DNA of 36,585 nucleotides from Thermoleophilia bacterium (GCA_025927435.1 JAICLM010000001.1:1-36585), one strand, 5' to 3'; shown: positions 15,901 through 23,631, counted from the stretch's first letter. The notes: generated by a model not told the origin, from the sequence alone. Program-made: numbers and translations.

Positions 15901-16459
15901 CGGCAGCCAGGTTCACGGCGGCCTCGCCGGTCATGACGCCCGCTCGCGCCCGGAGCTCGGGCGCCCCGATCTCGTCGCCCAGCGCCGAGATCGCCGCCAC
16001 GAGATCGAGCGCGGCGCGCACCGCGCGCTCTGAGTCGTCCTCCGTCGCCACCGGCGTGCCCCAGACCGCCATCACGGCGTCGCCGATGAACTTCTCCACG
16101 ACGCCGCCGTACAGCTCGACCAGCCGTCGGCACGTGTCGAAATAGCGGGACAGCAGCTCCCGCACTTCCTCCGGGTCGCGCGACTCGGAGAGTGGCGTGA
16201 AACCGACCAGATCGGCGAAGAGCACCGACACGAGCCGACGCTCCGCGACCGCTGCCTCGACGGGCTCGCGCTCTGCGGGCCGTGGTGCCGAAGGCGCCCC
16301 GCCCAGGGCTGTCCCGCACTCACCGCAGAAGCTCTGGTCCGGTTCATACGGCGCGCCGCATGAAGGGCACTTGAGTTCGACCGCGAGGGGTTGGCCGCAC
16401 CCGATGCAGAACTTGCCACCCTCGCGGTTCTCGCGTCCGCAGGAAGCGCAGAGAACCAT
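12926..16459 (-). CDS. Zinc-ribbon / adenylate cyclase / AAA ATPase / TPR protein
   Basis: A 1177-residue multidomain signalling protein. Two C4 zinc ribbons (Cys4,7,18,21 and Cys31,34,45,48) lead into a class III nucleotide cyclase domain (about 74-245). That domain keeps both metal aspartates (Asp83 in FADLVGFT, Asp127 in FIGDAVMA), the adenine-selecting Lys123 and Asp195, and the transition-state Asn198 and Arg202, so an active adenylate cyclase is predicted. An AAA/STAND-type ATPase follows (Walker A GIAGIGKS 298-305, Walker B LAFEDMQWAD 421-430). A TPR-rich C-terminal half (about 680-1177) comes last. Relatives are often annotated as LuxR-like or guanylate cyclase-coupled regulators. No membrane segment is present. 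The ATG at 16459 has a full promoter just upstream and no Shine-Dalgarno. The stop lies 3 nt from the UDG-like gene. Confidence 0.9.
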   Translation of the reverse strand: MVLCASCGRENREGGKFCIGCGQPLAVELKCPSCGAPYEPDQSFCGECGTALGGAPSAPRPAEREPVEAAVAERRLVSVLFADLVGFTPLSESRDPEEVRELLSRYFDTCRRLVELYGGVVEKFIGDAVMAVWGTPVATEDDSERAVRAALDLVAAISALGDEIGAPELRARAGVMTGEAAVNLAAVGEGMVAGDLVNTASRVQTVAEPGSVFVGEGTRRASERAIAYEEAGSHELKGKDGETPLWRALRVVSGVGGELRSEGLEAPFVGRDRELRQIKDLFHISADEQRAQLVSVTGIAGIGKSRLAWEFYKYFDGLSQIVYWHRGRCLAYGEGVTYWALADMVRWRCGIAEDEGSQEALPKLSAALNEHLLDPEERRFVEPRLAQLLGLSDGTSNERQELFAAWRLFFERLADTYPTVLAFEDMQWADSSLLDFVEYLLEWSRDKPLLVITLARPELLEKRPTWGAGHRNFTSIYLEPLSEQAMQELLLGLVPGLPTTLRDQILARAEGVPLYAVETVRMLLDRGLLVQDGSRYELVGEIETLEVPETLHALIAARLDGLTPDERRLVGDAAVVGKTFTPQALAALSGLEGVPLDELLSGMVRREILGLQSDPRSPEQGQYTFLQDLLRHVAYETLPKRERREKHLAAAEHLAATLGEEEVAEVIASHLLDAYRLDPDGPGGEALRGRAHDALVRAGERATSLGAAAEAQRYFEQAAELVHDPRQQGEALTRAGEMASRAGDADRAFSLFERAVGLYESAGDTHGAARASAWLGLAEHSLGRVEAAIDRLEQVYAAIGDDAPDADLALVALRLASAHFFAGNVDRAAELTERGLDLAEALQLPDLLVRGWSIKAWIVSLRHPEEARGLFQLSREVALARENYASAGSACSNLSDLALQRDRYSDSLSYLEEAVALARRIGGRAGEWFALSEMSYALTMLGRWGEAFTRFGELPEEQFGKTTNLIGPLSGILEIYLHRGRLDEARELLARFEQLGDSDAQAGAGYQAAVAAVRVAEGNNSAALASAQQAFAARDSQGVTSQNIKFAFLHGLEAALALGKVAKANELLETVEALPPGLSSPFLQATAHRFRGRLAGDDPGADRHFTAAAAQFRAAELPFYLAVVQLEHGEWLAARGRPDDARTLLAEARETFERLEAQPWLDRVDASASGATAEVLA

Positions 16460-16465
16460 CGCCAG

Positions 16466-16494
16466 AGCCTAGTCCGAGAATTGAGCGGTTACAA
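16466..16494 (-). promoter_or_regulatory. Promoter of the cyclase-UDG-rplM-rpsI operon
   Basis: -35 TTGTAA (16494-16489), a 17-nt spacer, -10 TAGGCT (16471-16466), then 6 nt to the ATG. The transcript would be leaderless. The -35 contains the TAA stop of the upstream nitroreductase. Confidence 0.65.
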
Positions 16495-17103
16495 AGCCTG
16501 GGCCCAGCGGTTCCAATGCACCAGCTCGTCGACCTGACGGCGACGCTGCGTGGCGCGGCTGGTCTTGGAACTCCAACCAGGATCCGGGAGCGGGTACCCG
16601 ATGCTGACGCCGGCGACGAGCGTGAGGTCGTCCGATATTCGGAGGAGGCCGCGCAACTTCCTCTCGTCGTCGCCGAAGATCCCGTAGACGGCTGCCGCGA
16701 GACCCTCCTCGATCGCGGCGAGCAGGATCAGCATCATCGCGGCTCCGGCGTCGACGTGCCAGAACGGAACCGGCCACTCGATCTCTTCCCCGTCCTGAAG
16801 CTTGTCGTCCCTCTGGTAGCGCTCGTGGTAGTCCGCCTCACGCGTCATCACGAAGACCTGGGCGGCGGCGGTCTCGAACCACGGCTCGACGCCCTCGAGG
16901 GGTTCGTCGTCGCCGAGCGCCGCGATCTGCGCGAGCAGAGGGGGATCGTCGACGACGAGCAGGCGCTGCCCCTGCGAGAACCCCGCGCTCGGCGCCCGCC
17001 GCACGGTCGCGACGATTCGCTCGAGCACGTCGCGCGGCACCGGCTCGCCGGAGTAGTGGCGAACCATGCGGCGCTGCTTCAGGAGGTCGTACAAGGAGCC
17101 CAT
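16489..17103 (-). CDS. Nitroreductase-family protein
   Basis: A 204-residue FMN-dependent nitroreductase-fold protein. The N-terminal LLKQRRMVRHYSGEPVP and VRRAPSAGFSQGQRL are the usual FMN-contacting segments. DAGAAMMLILLAAIEEGLAA is the central dimer helix, and GVSIGYP closes the fold. The substrate is unknown; such proteins reduce nitroaromatics, quinones or flavins, or act in cofactor turnover. The ATG at 17103 has GGAG 7 nt upstream. It starts 15 bp after the guaA stop and probably shares the guaB-guaA transcript. A cyclase-type promoter overlaps its stop codon. Confidence 0.85.
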   Translation of the reverse strand: MGSLYDLLKQRRMVRHYSGEPVPRDVLERIVATVRRAPSAGFSQGQRLLVVDDPPLLAQIAALGDDEPLEGVEPWFETAAAQVFVMTREADYHERYQRDDKLQDGEEIEWPVPFWHVDAGAAMMLILLAAIEEGLAAAVYGIFGDDERKLRGLLRISDDLTLVAGVSIGYPLPDPGWSSKTSRATQRRRQVDELVHWNRWAQAL

Positions 17104-17118
17104 CTCGGGGCTCCTACG

Positions 17119-18639
17119 CTACTCCCACTCGATCGTCGCGGGCGGCTTCGACGTCACGTCGAGGACGACGCGGTTGACGCCGGGGATCTCGTTCACGATC
17201 CGCGCCGAGATCGTTTCCACGAGCTCGTACGGGAGCCGCGCCCAGTCGGCCGTCATCGCGTCGTCGCTCGTCACCGCACGAATCACGACCGGGTAGCCGT
17301 ATGTGCGCTCGTCGCCCTGTACGCCGACCGACCGCACCGCCGGGAGCACCGCGAACGACTGCCACAGGTCGCCGTAGAGACCGGCCCGCCGCACCTCCTC
17401 CTGCAGGACGGCGTCGGCCTGGCGCAGGATCTCGAGCCGCTCGGCGGTGACGGCGCCGATGATCCGGATCGCAAGGCCGGGCCCGGGGAACGGCTGGCGC
17501 CAGACCATCCGCTCTGGCATCCCGAGCTCCTCGCCCACGCGCCGCACCTCGTCCTTGAACAGCAGCCGCAGCGGCTCGACGAGGCGCATCTTCATGTCCT
17601 CGGGCAGGCCGCCGACGTTGTGGTGCGACTTGATCGTCGCGGCGACGCCCTCGGTGCCGCCCGACTCGATCACGTCGGAGTAGAGCGTGCCCTGCACGAG
17701 CCATTTGACGTCGCCGAGCTTCCGGGCCTCCTCCTCGAAGACGCGGATGAACTCGCGGCCGATGATCTTGCGCTTGTCCTCGGGCTCCTCGACGCCGTCG
17801 AGCAGCTCGAGGAAGCGCTCCTGCGCCTGGACGTGGACGAGTGGGACGTGAAAGTGCTCGCCGAACGTCTCGACCACCTGCTCGGCCTCGTCCTGGCGCA
17901 GCAGCCCGTGGTCGACGAAGACGCACGTCAGTTGCTCGCCGACTGCCTTGTGCACGAGCAGCGCGGCGACGGCCGAGTCGACGCCGCCCGAGAGAGCGCA
18001 CAAGACGCGCTCGCGCCCGACCTGCGAGCGGATCCGGGCCACCTGCTCCTCGATCACCGCAGCGGGAGTCCACGCGGGCGGCGCGTCGGCGACGGAGTAA
18101 AGGAAGTTCTTCAGCACGTCCATCCCGTGCGGCGTGTGGACGACCTCGGGATGGAACTGCACGCCGTAGAGGCCGCTCCCCGGAGCCTCGAACGCGGCTA
18201 CCGGCGTCGCGGGCGAGCTCGCGACCACGCTCGCTCCTTCCGGGGCAGCGACGACGGTGTCGCGGTGCGACATCCAGACGGTCTGCTCGGGAGGCGTGTC
18301 GGCGAGCAGCCGCGACTCGGTCACATCCATCGACGTGCGTCCGAACTCGGAGACGCCGGTGCGGTCGACGCGACCGCCGAGCTCGAGGGCCATGAGCTGA
18401 GCGCCGTAGCAGATGCCGAGCGTGGGGATCCCGAGCTCGAACAGGGCCGGATCGACGCGAGGCGCGTCGTCGGAGTAGACCGACGCCGGGCCGCCGCTGA
18501 GGACGAGCGCGTACGGGTTCCGGGCCCGCACCGCGTCGGGCGTGATCGTGTGGCCGACGAGCTCGGAGTAGACGCGGCACTCGCGCACGCGCCGGGCGAT
18601 CAGCTGCGAGTACTGCCCACCGAGATCGAGCACCAGCAC
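17119..18639 (-). CDS. guaA: GMP synthase (glutamine-hydrolysing)
   Basis: This enzyme converts XMP to GMP using glutamine and ATP, the last step of guanine nucleotide synthesis. The 506-residue protein has a class-I amidotransferase (GICYGAQ with Cys77; GVQFHPE with His163 and Glu165). A PP-loop ATP pyrophosphatase follows (SGGVDS, 217-222), with the dimerisation domain ending in the typical TSKPPATIEWE. The GTG at 18639 is the only standard start after an in-frame stop. It lacks a clear ribosome-binding site and lies about 40 bp after guaB. Translation could begin at the second GTG two codons on. Confidence 0.97.
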   Translation of the reverse strand: MLVLDLGGQYSQLIARRVRECRVYSELVGHTITPDAVRARNPYALVLSGGPASVYSDDAPRVDPALFELGIPTLGICYGAQLMALELGGRVDRTGVSEFGRTSMDVTESRLLADTPPEQTVWMSHRDTVVAAPEGASVVASSPATPVAAFEAPGSGLYGVQFHPEVVHTPHGMDVLKNFLYSVADAPPAWTPAAVIEEQVARIRSQVGRERVLCALSGGVDSAVAALLVHKAVGEQLTCVFVDHGLLRQDEAEQVVETFGEHFHVPLVHVQAQERFLELLDGVEEPEDKRKIIGREFIRVFEEEARKLGDVKWLVQGTLYSDVIESGGTEGVAATIKSHHNVGGLPEDMKMRLVEPLRLLFKDEVRRVGEELGMPERMVWRQPFPGPGLAIRIIGAVTAERLEILRQADAVLQEEVRRAGLYGDLWQSFAVLPAVRSVGVQGDERTYGYPVVIRAVTSDDAMTADWARLPYELVETISARIVNEIPGVNRVVLDVTSKPPATIEWE

Positions 18640-18679
18640 CGGCCGGTCGTCCCGCGCCGGAAGCTCCAGGACCTGCGCC

Positions 18680-20188
18680 TCAGCGCCGATAGTTCGGCGC
18701 CTCCTTCGTGATCGTCACGTCGTGTGGGTGCGACTCGCGCAGCCCCGCCGCCGTGATCCGGACGAACCGGGCACGCTTCATCTCGTCGATCGTCACCGCG
18801 CCGCAGTAGCCCATCGCCTGGCGGAGACCGCCGACGAGCTGGTGGACCACGTGCTGCAGCGGCCCCTTGTAGCCGACACGACCCTCGATCCCCTCCGGGA
18901 TGAGCTTCTCCACGTCCTCGACGTCTCCCTGGAAGTAGCGGTCCTTCGAGAAGCCGCGCGCCTTCATCGCGCCGAGCGACCCCATGCCGCGGTACTCCTT
19001 GAAGCGCTCCCCCTGGACGAGGATCACCTCGCCCGGTGTCTCGTCGGTGCCGGCGAGCATGCCGCCGAGCATCACAGCGTCGGCACCCGCGCCGACCGCC
19101 TTCGCGATGTCGCCCGAGGACGTGATGCCGCCGTCGGCGATCACGGGAGCCCCCTGCTCCGCGACAACGCCCGCGACCTCGTGGATCGCGCTGATCTGCG
19201 GGACGCCGACGCCGGCGACCACGCGCGTCGTGCAGATCCCCGACGGCCCGATCCCGACCTTGACGGCATCGGCTCCCGCGTCGAGCAACGTCCGTGCGGC
19301 CTCCGCCGTGGCGATGTTCCCGGCGATCACGTCGACCCGAACAGCGTCCTTGATTCGCCGCACCATCTCGATCACGCCCGCCGAGTGGCCGTGCGCGGTG
19401 TCGACGACGAGCACGTCGGCGCCGGCGCGTGCGAGCGATTCGGCCCGCTCGAGCGCGTCGGGCCCGACACCGACCGCCGCCCCGACGCGCAGCCGTCCCT
19501 GGTCGTCCTTCGTCGCCTCGGGAAACTCGATCTTCTTCTGGATGTCCTTGACGGTGATCAGGCCGCGCAGCCGCCCGTCGGCGTCGACCACCGGCAGCTT
19601 CTCGATCTTGTTGCGGTGAAGGATCTCCTCCGCCTCCGCGAGCGTCGTTCCCACGGGCGCCGTGACGAGGTTGCGCGAGGTCATCAGGGCCGAAATGGGC
19701 TGCGCGACGTCGTTCTCGAAGCGCAGGTCGCGGTTGGTGAGGATCCCGACGAGAACCCCATCGCCGTCGGTGATCGGAACGCCCGAGACCTTGTAGCGCG
19801 CCATCAGCTCGAGCGCGGCGCGCACCGGCGCGTCGGGCGGCAGCGTGACAGGCTCGACGATCATCCCCGACTCGGAGCGCTTCACCTTGTCGACCTCCGC
19901 GACCTGCGCCTCGATCGAGAGGTTGCGGTGGAGGATGCCGATCCCGCCCTCGCGTGCGAGCGCGATCGCAAGACGGGCCTCCGTCACGGTGTCCATCGCC
20001 GCCGACACGATCGGGATCGCGAGGTCGATCGCAGGCGTGAGACGGGCGCGCGTGGAGACGTCGTTCGGCAGGACGTGCGACTCGGCCGGGATGAGGAGCA
20101 CGTCGTCGAAGGTGAGCCCTTCGCGGCCGAACTTCCGATCGAGCTCCAGCAGCCGCTGGACGTCGTCGGCGTTCAGCTCGGCTGCCAC
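18680..20188 (-). CDS. guaB: Inosine-5'-monophosphate dehydrogenase
   Basis: This enzyme oxidises IMP to XMP with NAD+, committing purines to guanine nucleotides. The 502-residue protein has the LTFDDVLLIPAES start and two CBS domains (about 112-216) that usually sense purine nucleotides. It also has the catalytic loop GPSGICTTR (Cys at about 319) and the flap YRGMGSLGAM. The GTG at 20188 is preferred to a TTG at 20230, because the extra 14 residues are hydrophobic and foreign to the family. GGAG lies only 3 nt before the GTG. GuaA follows at once on the same strand. Confidence 0.95.
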   Translation of the reverse strand: MAAELNADDVQRLLELDRKFGREGLTFDDVLLIPAESHVLPNDVSTRARLTPAIDLAIPIVSAAMDTVTEARLAIALAREGGIGILHRNLSIEAQVAEVDKVKRSESGMIVEPVTLPPDAPVRAALELMARYKVSGVPITDGDGVLVGILTNRDLRFENDVAQPISALMTSRNLVTAPVGTTLAEAEEILHRNKIEKLPVVDADGRLRGLITVKDIQKKIEFPEATKDDQGRLRVGAAVGVGPDALERAESLARAGADVLVVDTAHGHSAGVIEMVRRIKDAVRVDVIAGNIATAEAARTLLDAGADAVKVGIGPSGICTTRVVAGVGVPQISAIHEVAGVVAEQGAPVIADGGITSSGDIAKAVGAGADAVMLGGMLAGTDETPGEVILVQGERFKEYRGMGSLGAMKARGFSKDRYFQGDVEDVEKLIPEGIEGRVGYKGPLQHVVHQLVGGLRQAMGYCGAVTIDEMKRARFVRITAAGLRESHPHDVTITKEAPNYRR

Positions 20189-20236
20189 GTGCTCCGTCAA
20201 GAAGAGCAGGGTAACAAGCAGAGTTGACAACGTCCC

Positions 20237-20287
20237 GAACTCGTTTCGGAATGCCGGGCGGCCCGTGCTTCCTTTCGAAACGAGTTC
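20237..20287. repeat. Perfect 12-bp inverted repeat between guaB and the secreted-protein gene
   Basis: GAACTCGTTTCG (20237-20248) and its exact reverse complement (20276-20287) flank 27 bp. Pairing extends inwards by two A-U and one G-U pair in RNA, and the loop itself contains CGGG-CGG-CCCG. Each arm also contains a GAA-N5-TTC palindrome. No T run follows, so this is not a simple terminator. It may be a pair of regulator sites or a cruciform. Confidence 0.8.
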
Positions 20288-20302
20288 TTAACAGGACGGC
20301 GT

Positions 20303-20308
20303 TACCGT
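20303..20308 (+). promoter_or_regulatory. -10 element of the secreted-protein gene (leaderless)
   Basis: TACCGT, 6 nt before the GTG at 20315. The right arm of the inverted repeat (20276-20287) falls around the expected -35 position, so a protein bound there could control it. Confidence 0.45.
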
Positions 20309-20314
20309 CTCCGC

Positions 20315-21391
20315 GTGCGGTTTCTTGTTGCCACCGCCGGTCTTCTCGTGCTCGCCGGCGCGGCGGTCGCCGCACGTCCGACCGCCCACACCCTGCGCAA
20401 GAACCGTGGAGGGCCGATAGCGGCGATCGCGCAGAACAACGGCATGGCCGCCTGGCTCGCCTCGAGCGCCAAGTCGTGCAACGCGATCCGCATCCTCTCG
20501 CCCGGCAAGCACGACCGGAGCCTCCCGCAGCCGCCGTCCGCGGGCCTGACCTGCGGCTGGACACTGTCCGAGGGGCAGTCGCAGCTCGCAGTCGCGTCCC
20601 GGACGTCCACGGCCCTCTGGACGCTCCACGAGAACGGCCCTCAACCCTTCGACTGGGTCATGGCCGCTTCGCTCGGGGGTCCCGAGCGGAAGCTGAAGCG
20701 CCTCGCCCACGCGAGCGACGGCACGGGCCTGTGGCTCGGGGGCGTGGCCGGGGCGGGCCGAACGCTCGCCTACTCCTGGGACGACGTCGAGTACGTCGAC
20801 CCGGATGCATGCCTCTCGGGCGGCTCGTGCAAGCAGAAGATCGCCGACGGCGGGATCACCCTCGTCACTCGCACCGACGTGAGCACTCTGCCCGGCGCAG
20901 AGCCTGCGCTCCAGCTCGCCACGGCGGCGGGGCGCATCGCGTACCTCCCCGCGACCGTCGTCAAGGCCGGCCGGCCGACGGTGACCCTCAACAACACGCT
21001 CCGCATCGTGGACGCAACGACCGGAGACGTGCTGGGCCAGCCGTTCGTGAAGGGGATCCCGATCGCGATCGCGCTCTCTCCGCGGGTGTTCGCCGTCCTC
21101 ACCACCTCGGGCCCCCACGACCGGATCTCGTGGTTCTCCCCCACCGACGGCTCGCGGCTCGGTACCGCCCTGGTGTCGGCCAACGCCGCGCCGCAGCTCG
21201 CCGCGAGCGACCGGCTGGTCGTGTACCGCGTCGGCCGCCTGCTCCGCGGCATTTCGACGCGTACCGGCCGCAACATCAAGCTCGCCAAGACCGCCCTGAC
21301 CAGCGTAGGCCTCTCGCTCGCCCGCGGCCGGCTCATCTGGGCCGAGAACCACAACCGCACCGGCCGCCTCCGCGCCCTCGCGGTCGGGTAG
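20315..21391 (+). CDS. Secreted protein, propeller-like, family unknown
   Basis: A 358-residue protein with an N-terminal signal peptide (about 1-20, MRFLVATAGLLVLAGAAVAA), so it is probably exported. After cleavage it shows repeated short beta segments of the WD/PQQ-propeller kind (LRIVDATTGDVLG, ISWFSPTDGSRLG, YRVGRLLRGIST, LIWAENH). I cannot name a family. Four cysteines after the signal may form disulphides. It is divergent from guaB, with the 51-bp inverted repeat between them. Its stop abuts the pfkB stop with no gap. The GTG is placed by the TANNNT 6 nt upstream and the signal peptide. Confidence 0.75.
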   Translation: MRFLVATAGLLVLAGAAVAARPTAHTLRKNRGGPIAAIAQNNGMAAWLASSAKSCNAIRILSPGKHDRSLPQPPSAGLTCGWTLSEGQSQLAVASRTSTALWTLHENGPQPFDWVMAASLGGPERKLKRLAHASDGTGLWLGGVAGAGRTLAYSWDDVEYVDPDACLSGGSCKQKIADGGITLVTRTDVSTLPGAEPALQLATAAGRIAYLPATVVKAGRPTVTLNNTLRIVDATTGDVLGQPFVKGIPIAIALSPRVFAVLTTSGPHDRISWFSPTDGSRLGTALVSANAAPQLAASDRLVVYRVGRLLRGISTRTGRNIKLAKTALTSVGLSLARGRLIWAENHNRTGRLRALAVG

Positions 21392-22345
21392 CTACACCTC
21401 GACGGGGGCGAGCTCGACGATCTCGACACCGCCGGCGAGGCGGGTAGCCTCGCGCGGATCGAACCGCCCGGCGCCGAGTTCGACGACCGAGGCCGCCGCA
21501 CAGCCGACCGCCGTTCGCAGCGCGTCGCTGACCGAGCGGCCGTTGAAGCGCTCGGACAGGTAGCCGGCCAGAAGGACGTCACCGGCTCCGACCGGCGCGA
21601 TCGGCTCGACGCGTGGGATCGACGCGCGGAAGCGCTGCACCCGCCGCTCCTCGCGCACGAGCGCGAAGCACGCGGTCTCCTGCGTGATCAGGACGTTGCG
21701 CGCGCCGAGGTCGGCGATCCGGTCGAGCGCCATCACGAAGTCCTCTTCGTCCATGAACTCCTGCCCCACGAGGCTCTCTGCCTCCTGCTGGTTGGGCGAG
21801 ACGAGATACGGCTCGGCCTCGACGCCCAGCCGCAGGGGCTCGCCTTCGCAGTCGAGGACGCACTTGATGCCGCGCCGCGTCAGGTCGTGGATCGCGTCGG
21901 CGTAGAAGTCGGTCTCGACGTCGCGGGGCAGCGATCCGGAGAAGACGACGAAGCTCGCGACGCGCGAGAGGTAGCGGAGCTTGTCGGAGAGCATCTGCAG
22001 CTCCTCGGGCCGTACGGCCGGGCCCCACTCGTAGACCTCTGTGAGGGCGCCGGCGGTCGGATCGACGACCGCGATGGAGGTGCGCGACTCGTCGGAGATG
22101 CGGACGAAGTCGCAGAGGATCCCCTCGAGGCCGAGATCCTCGACGATCCGGTCACCCGTGCGGCCGCCCGCGAGACCGCTTGCGACGACCGGCGTCTCCA
22201 GCCGTTTCAGGGCGCGGGCGACGTTGATGCCCTTGCCGCCGGCGCTGGTGAGGCTTCGGCTCGAGCGGTGGCGGTGGCCGAACTGGAAGTTCGGGACGGT
22301 CAGCGTCCGGTCGACCGCGGCGTTGAGGGTTACGGTGACGATCAC
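21392..22345 (-). CDS. 1-phosphofructokinase-family hexose kinase
   Basis: A 317-residue PfkB-fold sugar kinase of the FruK/LacC/PfkB group. It has the substrate loop GGKGINVARAL (36-46), LVSPNQQEAESLVG, and the catalytic anion hole PVGAGD with base Asp256. It should phosphorylate a sugar phosphate such as fructose-1-phosphate, fructose-6-phosphate or tagatose-6-phosphate. No PTS gene is nearby to settle which. The GTG at 22345 starts the canonical MIVTVTLNAAVDRT. It lies 26 bp after the LysM gene on the same strand and probably belongs to the pyrF-LysM-pfkB transcript. Confidence 0.9.
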   Translation of the reverse strand: MIVTVTLNAAVDRTLTVPNFQFGHRHRSSRSLTSAGGKGINVARALKRLETPVVASGLAGGRTGDRIVEDLGLEGILCDFVRISDESRTSIAVVDPTAGALTEVYEWGPAVRPEELQMLSDKLRYLSRVASFVVFSGSLPRDVETDFYADAIHDLTRRGIKCVLDCEGEPLRLGVEAEPYLVSPNQQEAESLVGQEFMDEEDFVMALDRIADLGARNVLITQETACFALVREERRVQRFRASIPRVEPIAPVGAGDVLLAGYLSERFNGRSVSDALRTAVGCAAASVVELGAGRFDPREATRLAGGVEIVELAPVEV

Positions 22346-22371
22346 TGCCGGTGCACCACGCGGGGCGCAGG

Positions 22372-22695
22372 TTACTGGACGCGGATCGTCTGACCGACGC
22401 GGAGGGCCGTCGGGTCGATGCCGGGATTGAGCTGCTGGAGCCTCGCGACCGTCGTCCCGGTCTTGGCCGCGATCGACCCCAACGTGTCGCCGGACTGGAT
22501 CGTGTAGGTCCGGTGACGTCCCTTGGCACCCCGCGCGTGCTTCTTCTTCGTCTTCGAGGTCACCGTCGTCGTCGGCGACTTCGCGCGGTGATGCCCTCCC
22601 TGCTGGAAGCCCGCCCGCACGAAGAGCGCCCCGATCGTGACGGCCGCGAGAAGAGCGACGGGCGCGGCCCAGCGCGTGATGCGACCCCGGTCCAC
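22372..22695 (-). CDS. Membrane-anchored LysM protein
   Basis: A 107-residue protein. A single N-terminal helix (about 9-26) anchors it, and a basic Thr/Lys linker follows. One LysM peptidoglycan-binding domain covers about 64-107 (YTIQSGDTLGSIAAKTG, LQQLNPGID, LRVGQTIRV). No catalytic domain is present, so it probably tethers or senses the cell wall. The GTG at 22695 is 3 nt after the pyrF stop, so it is probably translated by reinitiation. No independent promoter is visible. Confidence 0.85.
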   Translation of the reverse strand: MDRGRITRWAAPVALLAAVTIGALFVRAGFQQGGHHRAKSPTTTVTSKTKKKHARGAKGRHRTYTIQSGDTLGSIAAKTGTTVARLQQLNPGIDPTALRVGQTIRVQ

Positions 22696-22698
22696 CGC

Positions 22699-23529
22699 TC
22701 AACCCAGGGCGGTCACGGCGCGCAGCTCGCCCGCGAGGCGTTCGGCCTCTGCTGCCGCGGCCTCCTGCCAGCCCCGGCCTCGGTCGGCGTAGAGGACCGA
22801 GCGCGACGCCGAGACGACCGCCCCTGCCGGGCCGACCGAGAACGCCTCCGCGAGATCCTCGGGGCGCGCGCCCTGGGCGCCGACCCCGGGCAGCAGGAGC
22901 ACCGACCGGGGCAGCAGTTGCCGGGCCTCCGCAACTTCTTGCGGGAAGGTCGCCCCGACCACCGCGCCGACCGACGAGAGCCCGCTCTCACCGACGAGGT
23001 CGGATCCCCAGCGGTCGACGAGGCCGGCCACGTGCTGCCAGAGGGGTCGCCCGTCGGCGAGCAATAGATCCTGGAGGTCGACACTGCCCGGATTCGAGGT
23101 CTTGACGAGGACGAACACGCCGAGGCCGTCACTGGCGAAGAAGGGCTCGAGCGAGTCGAACCCGAGGTAGGGATTCACGGTGACCGCGTCGGCGAGCGGC
23201 GCGAACGCCGCGGCGTAGGCGCGCGCCGTCGACGGCACGTCCCCGCGCTTCGCGTCGACGATCACGAGCAGGCCAGCCTTCCGGGCGTACTCGCACACCT
23301 CGGTGAGGGCGGCCCAGCCGTCGGCGCCCTGCGCCTCGAAGAACGCCGCCTGCGGCTTCACGACGACCGCGGTCTCCGCGACCGCGTCGACGATGCCGCG
23401 GCAGAACTCCACGACCCCGAGACCGTCGGGCATGAGCGCCGGATCGGGATCGAGACCGACGCACAGCGGCGCCCCTTTGCGCTCCACGGCCGCGGCAAGC
23501 CGATCCGCGAAATGACCCGCTCCCCTCAT
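22699..23529 (-). CDS. pyrF: Orotidine-5'-phosphate decarboxylase
   Basis: This enzyme decarboxylates OMP to UMP, the last step of de novo pyrimidine synthesis. The 276-residue protein is of the longer type-2 (TIGR02127) class. Its catalytic motif VDAKRGDVPST carries Asp92, Lys94 and Asp97. It starts near LCVGLDPDP and ends with a phosphate-binding VSASRSVLY. The ATG at 23529 has TATCCT 7 nt upstream. The HU terminator lies between it and hup, so it is a separate transcription unit from pyrE. Confidence 0.94.
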   Translation of the reverse strand: MRGAGHFADRLAAAVERKGAPLCVGLDPDPALMPDGLGVVEFCRGIVDAVAETAVVVKPQAAFFEAQGADGWAALTEVCEYARKAGLLVIVDAKRGDVPSTARAYAAAFAPLADAVTVNPYLGFDSLEPFFASDGLGVFVLVKTSNPGSVDLQDLLLADGRPLWQHVAGLVDRWGSDLVGESGLSSVGAVVGATFPQEVAEARQLLPRSVLLLPGVGAQGARPEDLAEAFSVGPAGAVVSASRSVLYADRGRGWQEAAAAEAERLAGELRAVTALG

Positions 23530-23536
23530 CGCAATG

Positions 23537-23542
23537 AGGATA
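23537..23542 (-). promoter_or_regulatory. -10 element of pyrF-LysM-pfkB (leaderless)
   Basis: TATCCT on the minus strand, 7 nt before the ATG at 23529, just after the HU terminator. Confidence 0.55.
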
Positions 23543-23571
23543 CGGGTACGCCCGGAATGGGCTTCCCGAGG

Positions 23572-23603
23572 GACAAAGAAGAGGCCGCCCGGAGGCGGCC
23601 TCT
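23572..23603 (-). terminator. Rho-independent terminator of hup
   Basis: A perfect 9-bp stem, GAGGCCGCC / GGCGGCCTC (23581-23589 and 23594-23602), with a 4-nt loop and one further A-T pair. On the minus strand it is followed by TTCTTTGT. It lies about 30 bp after the hup stop. Confidence 0.88.
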
Positions 23604-23631
23604 CGATCCTCGGAGGAGACTTGGGTAGTCG

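Noticed and set aside
20189..20230. A TTG start for guaB at 20230 giving an N-terminal hydrophobic segment
   Set aside because: IMP dehydrogenases are cytosolic and do not carry such a leader. The GTG at 20188 gives the normal length.
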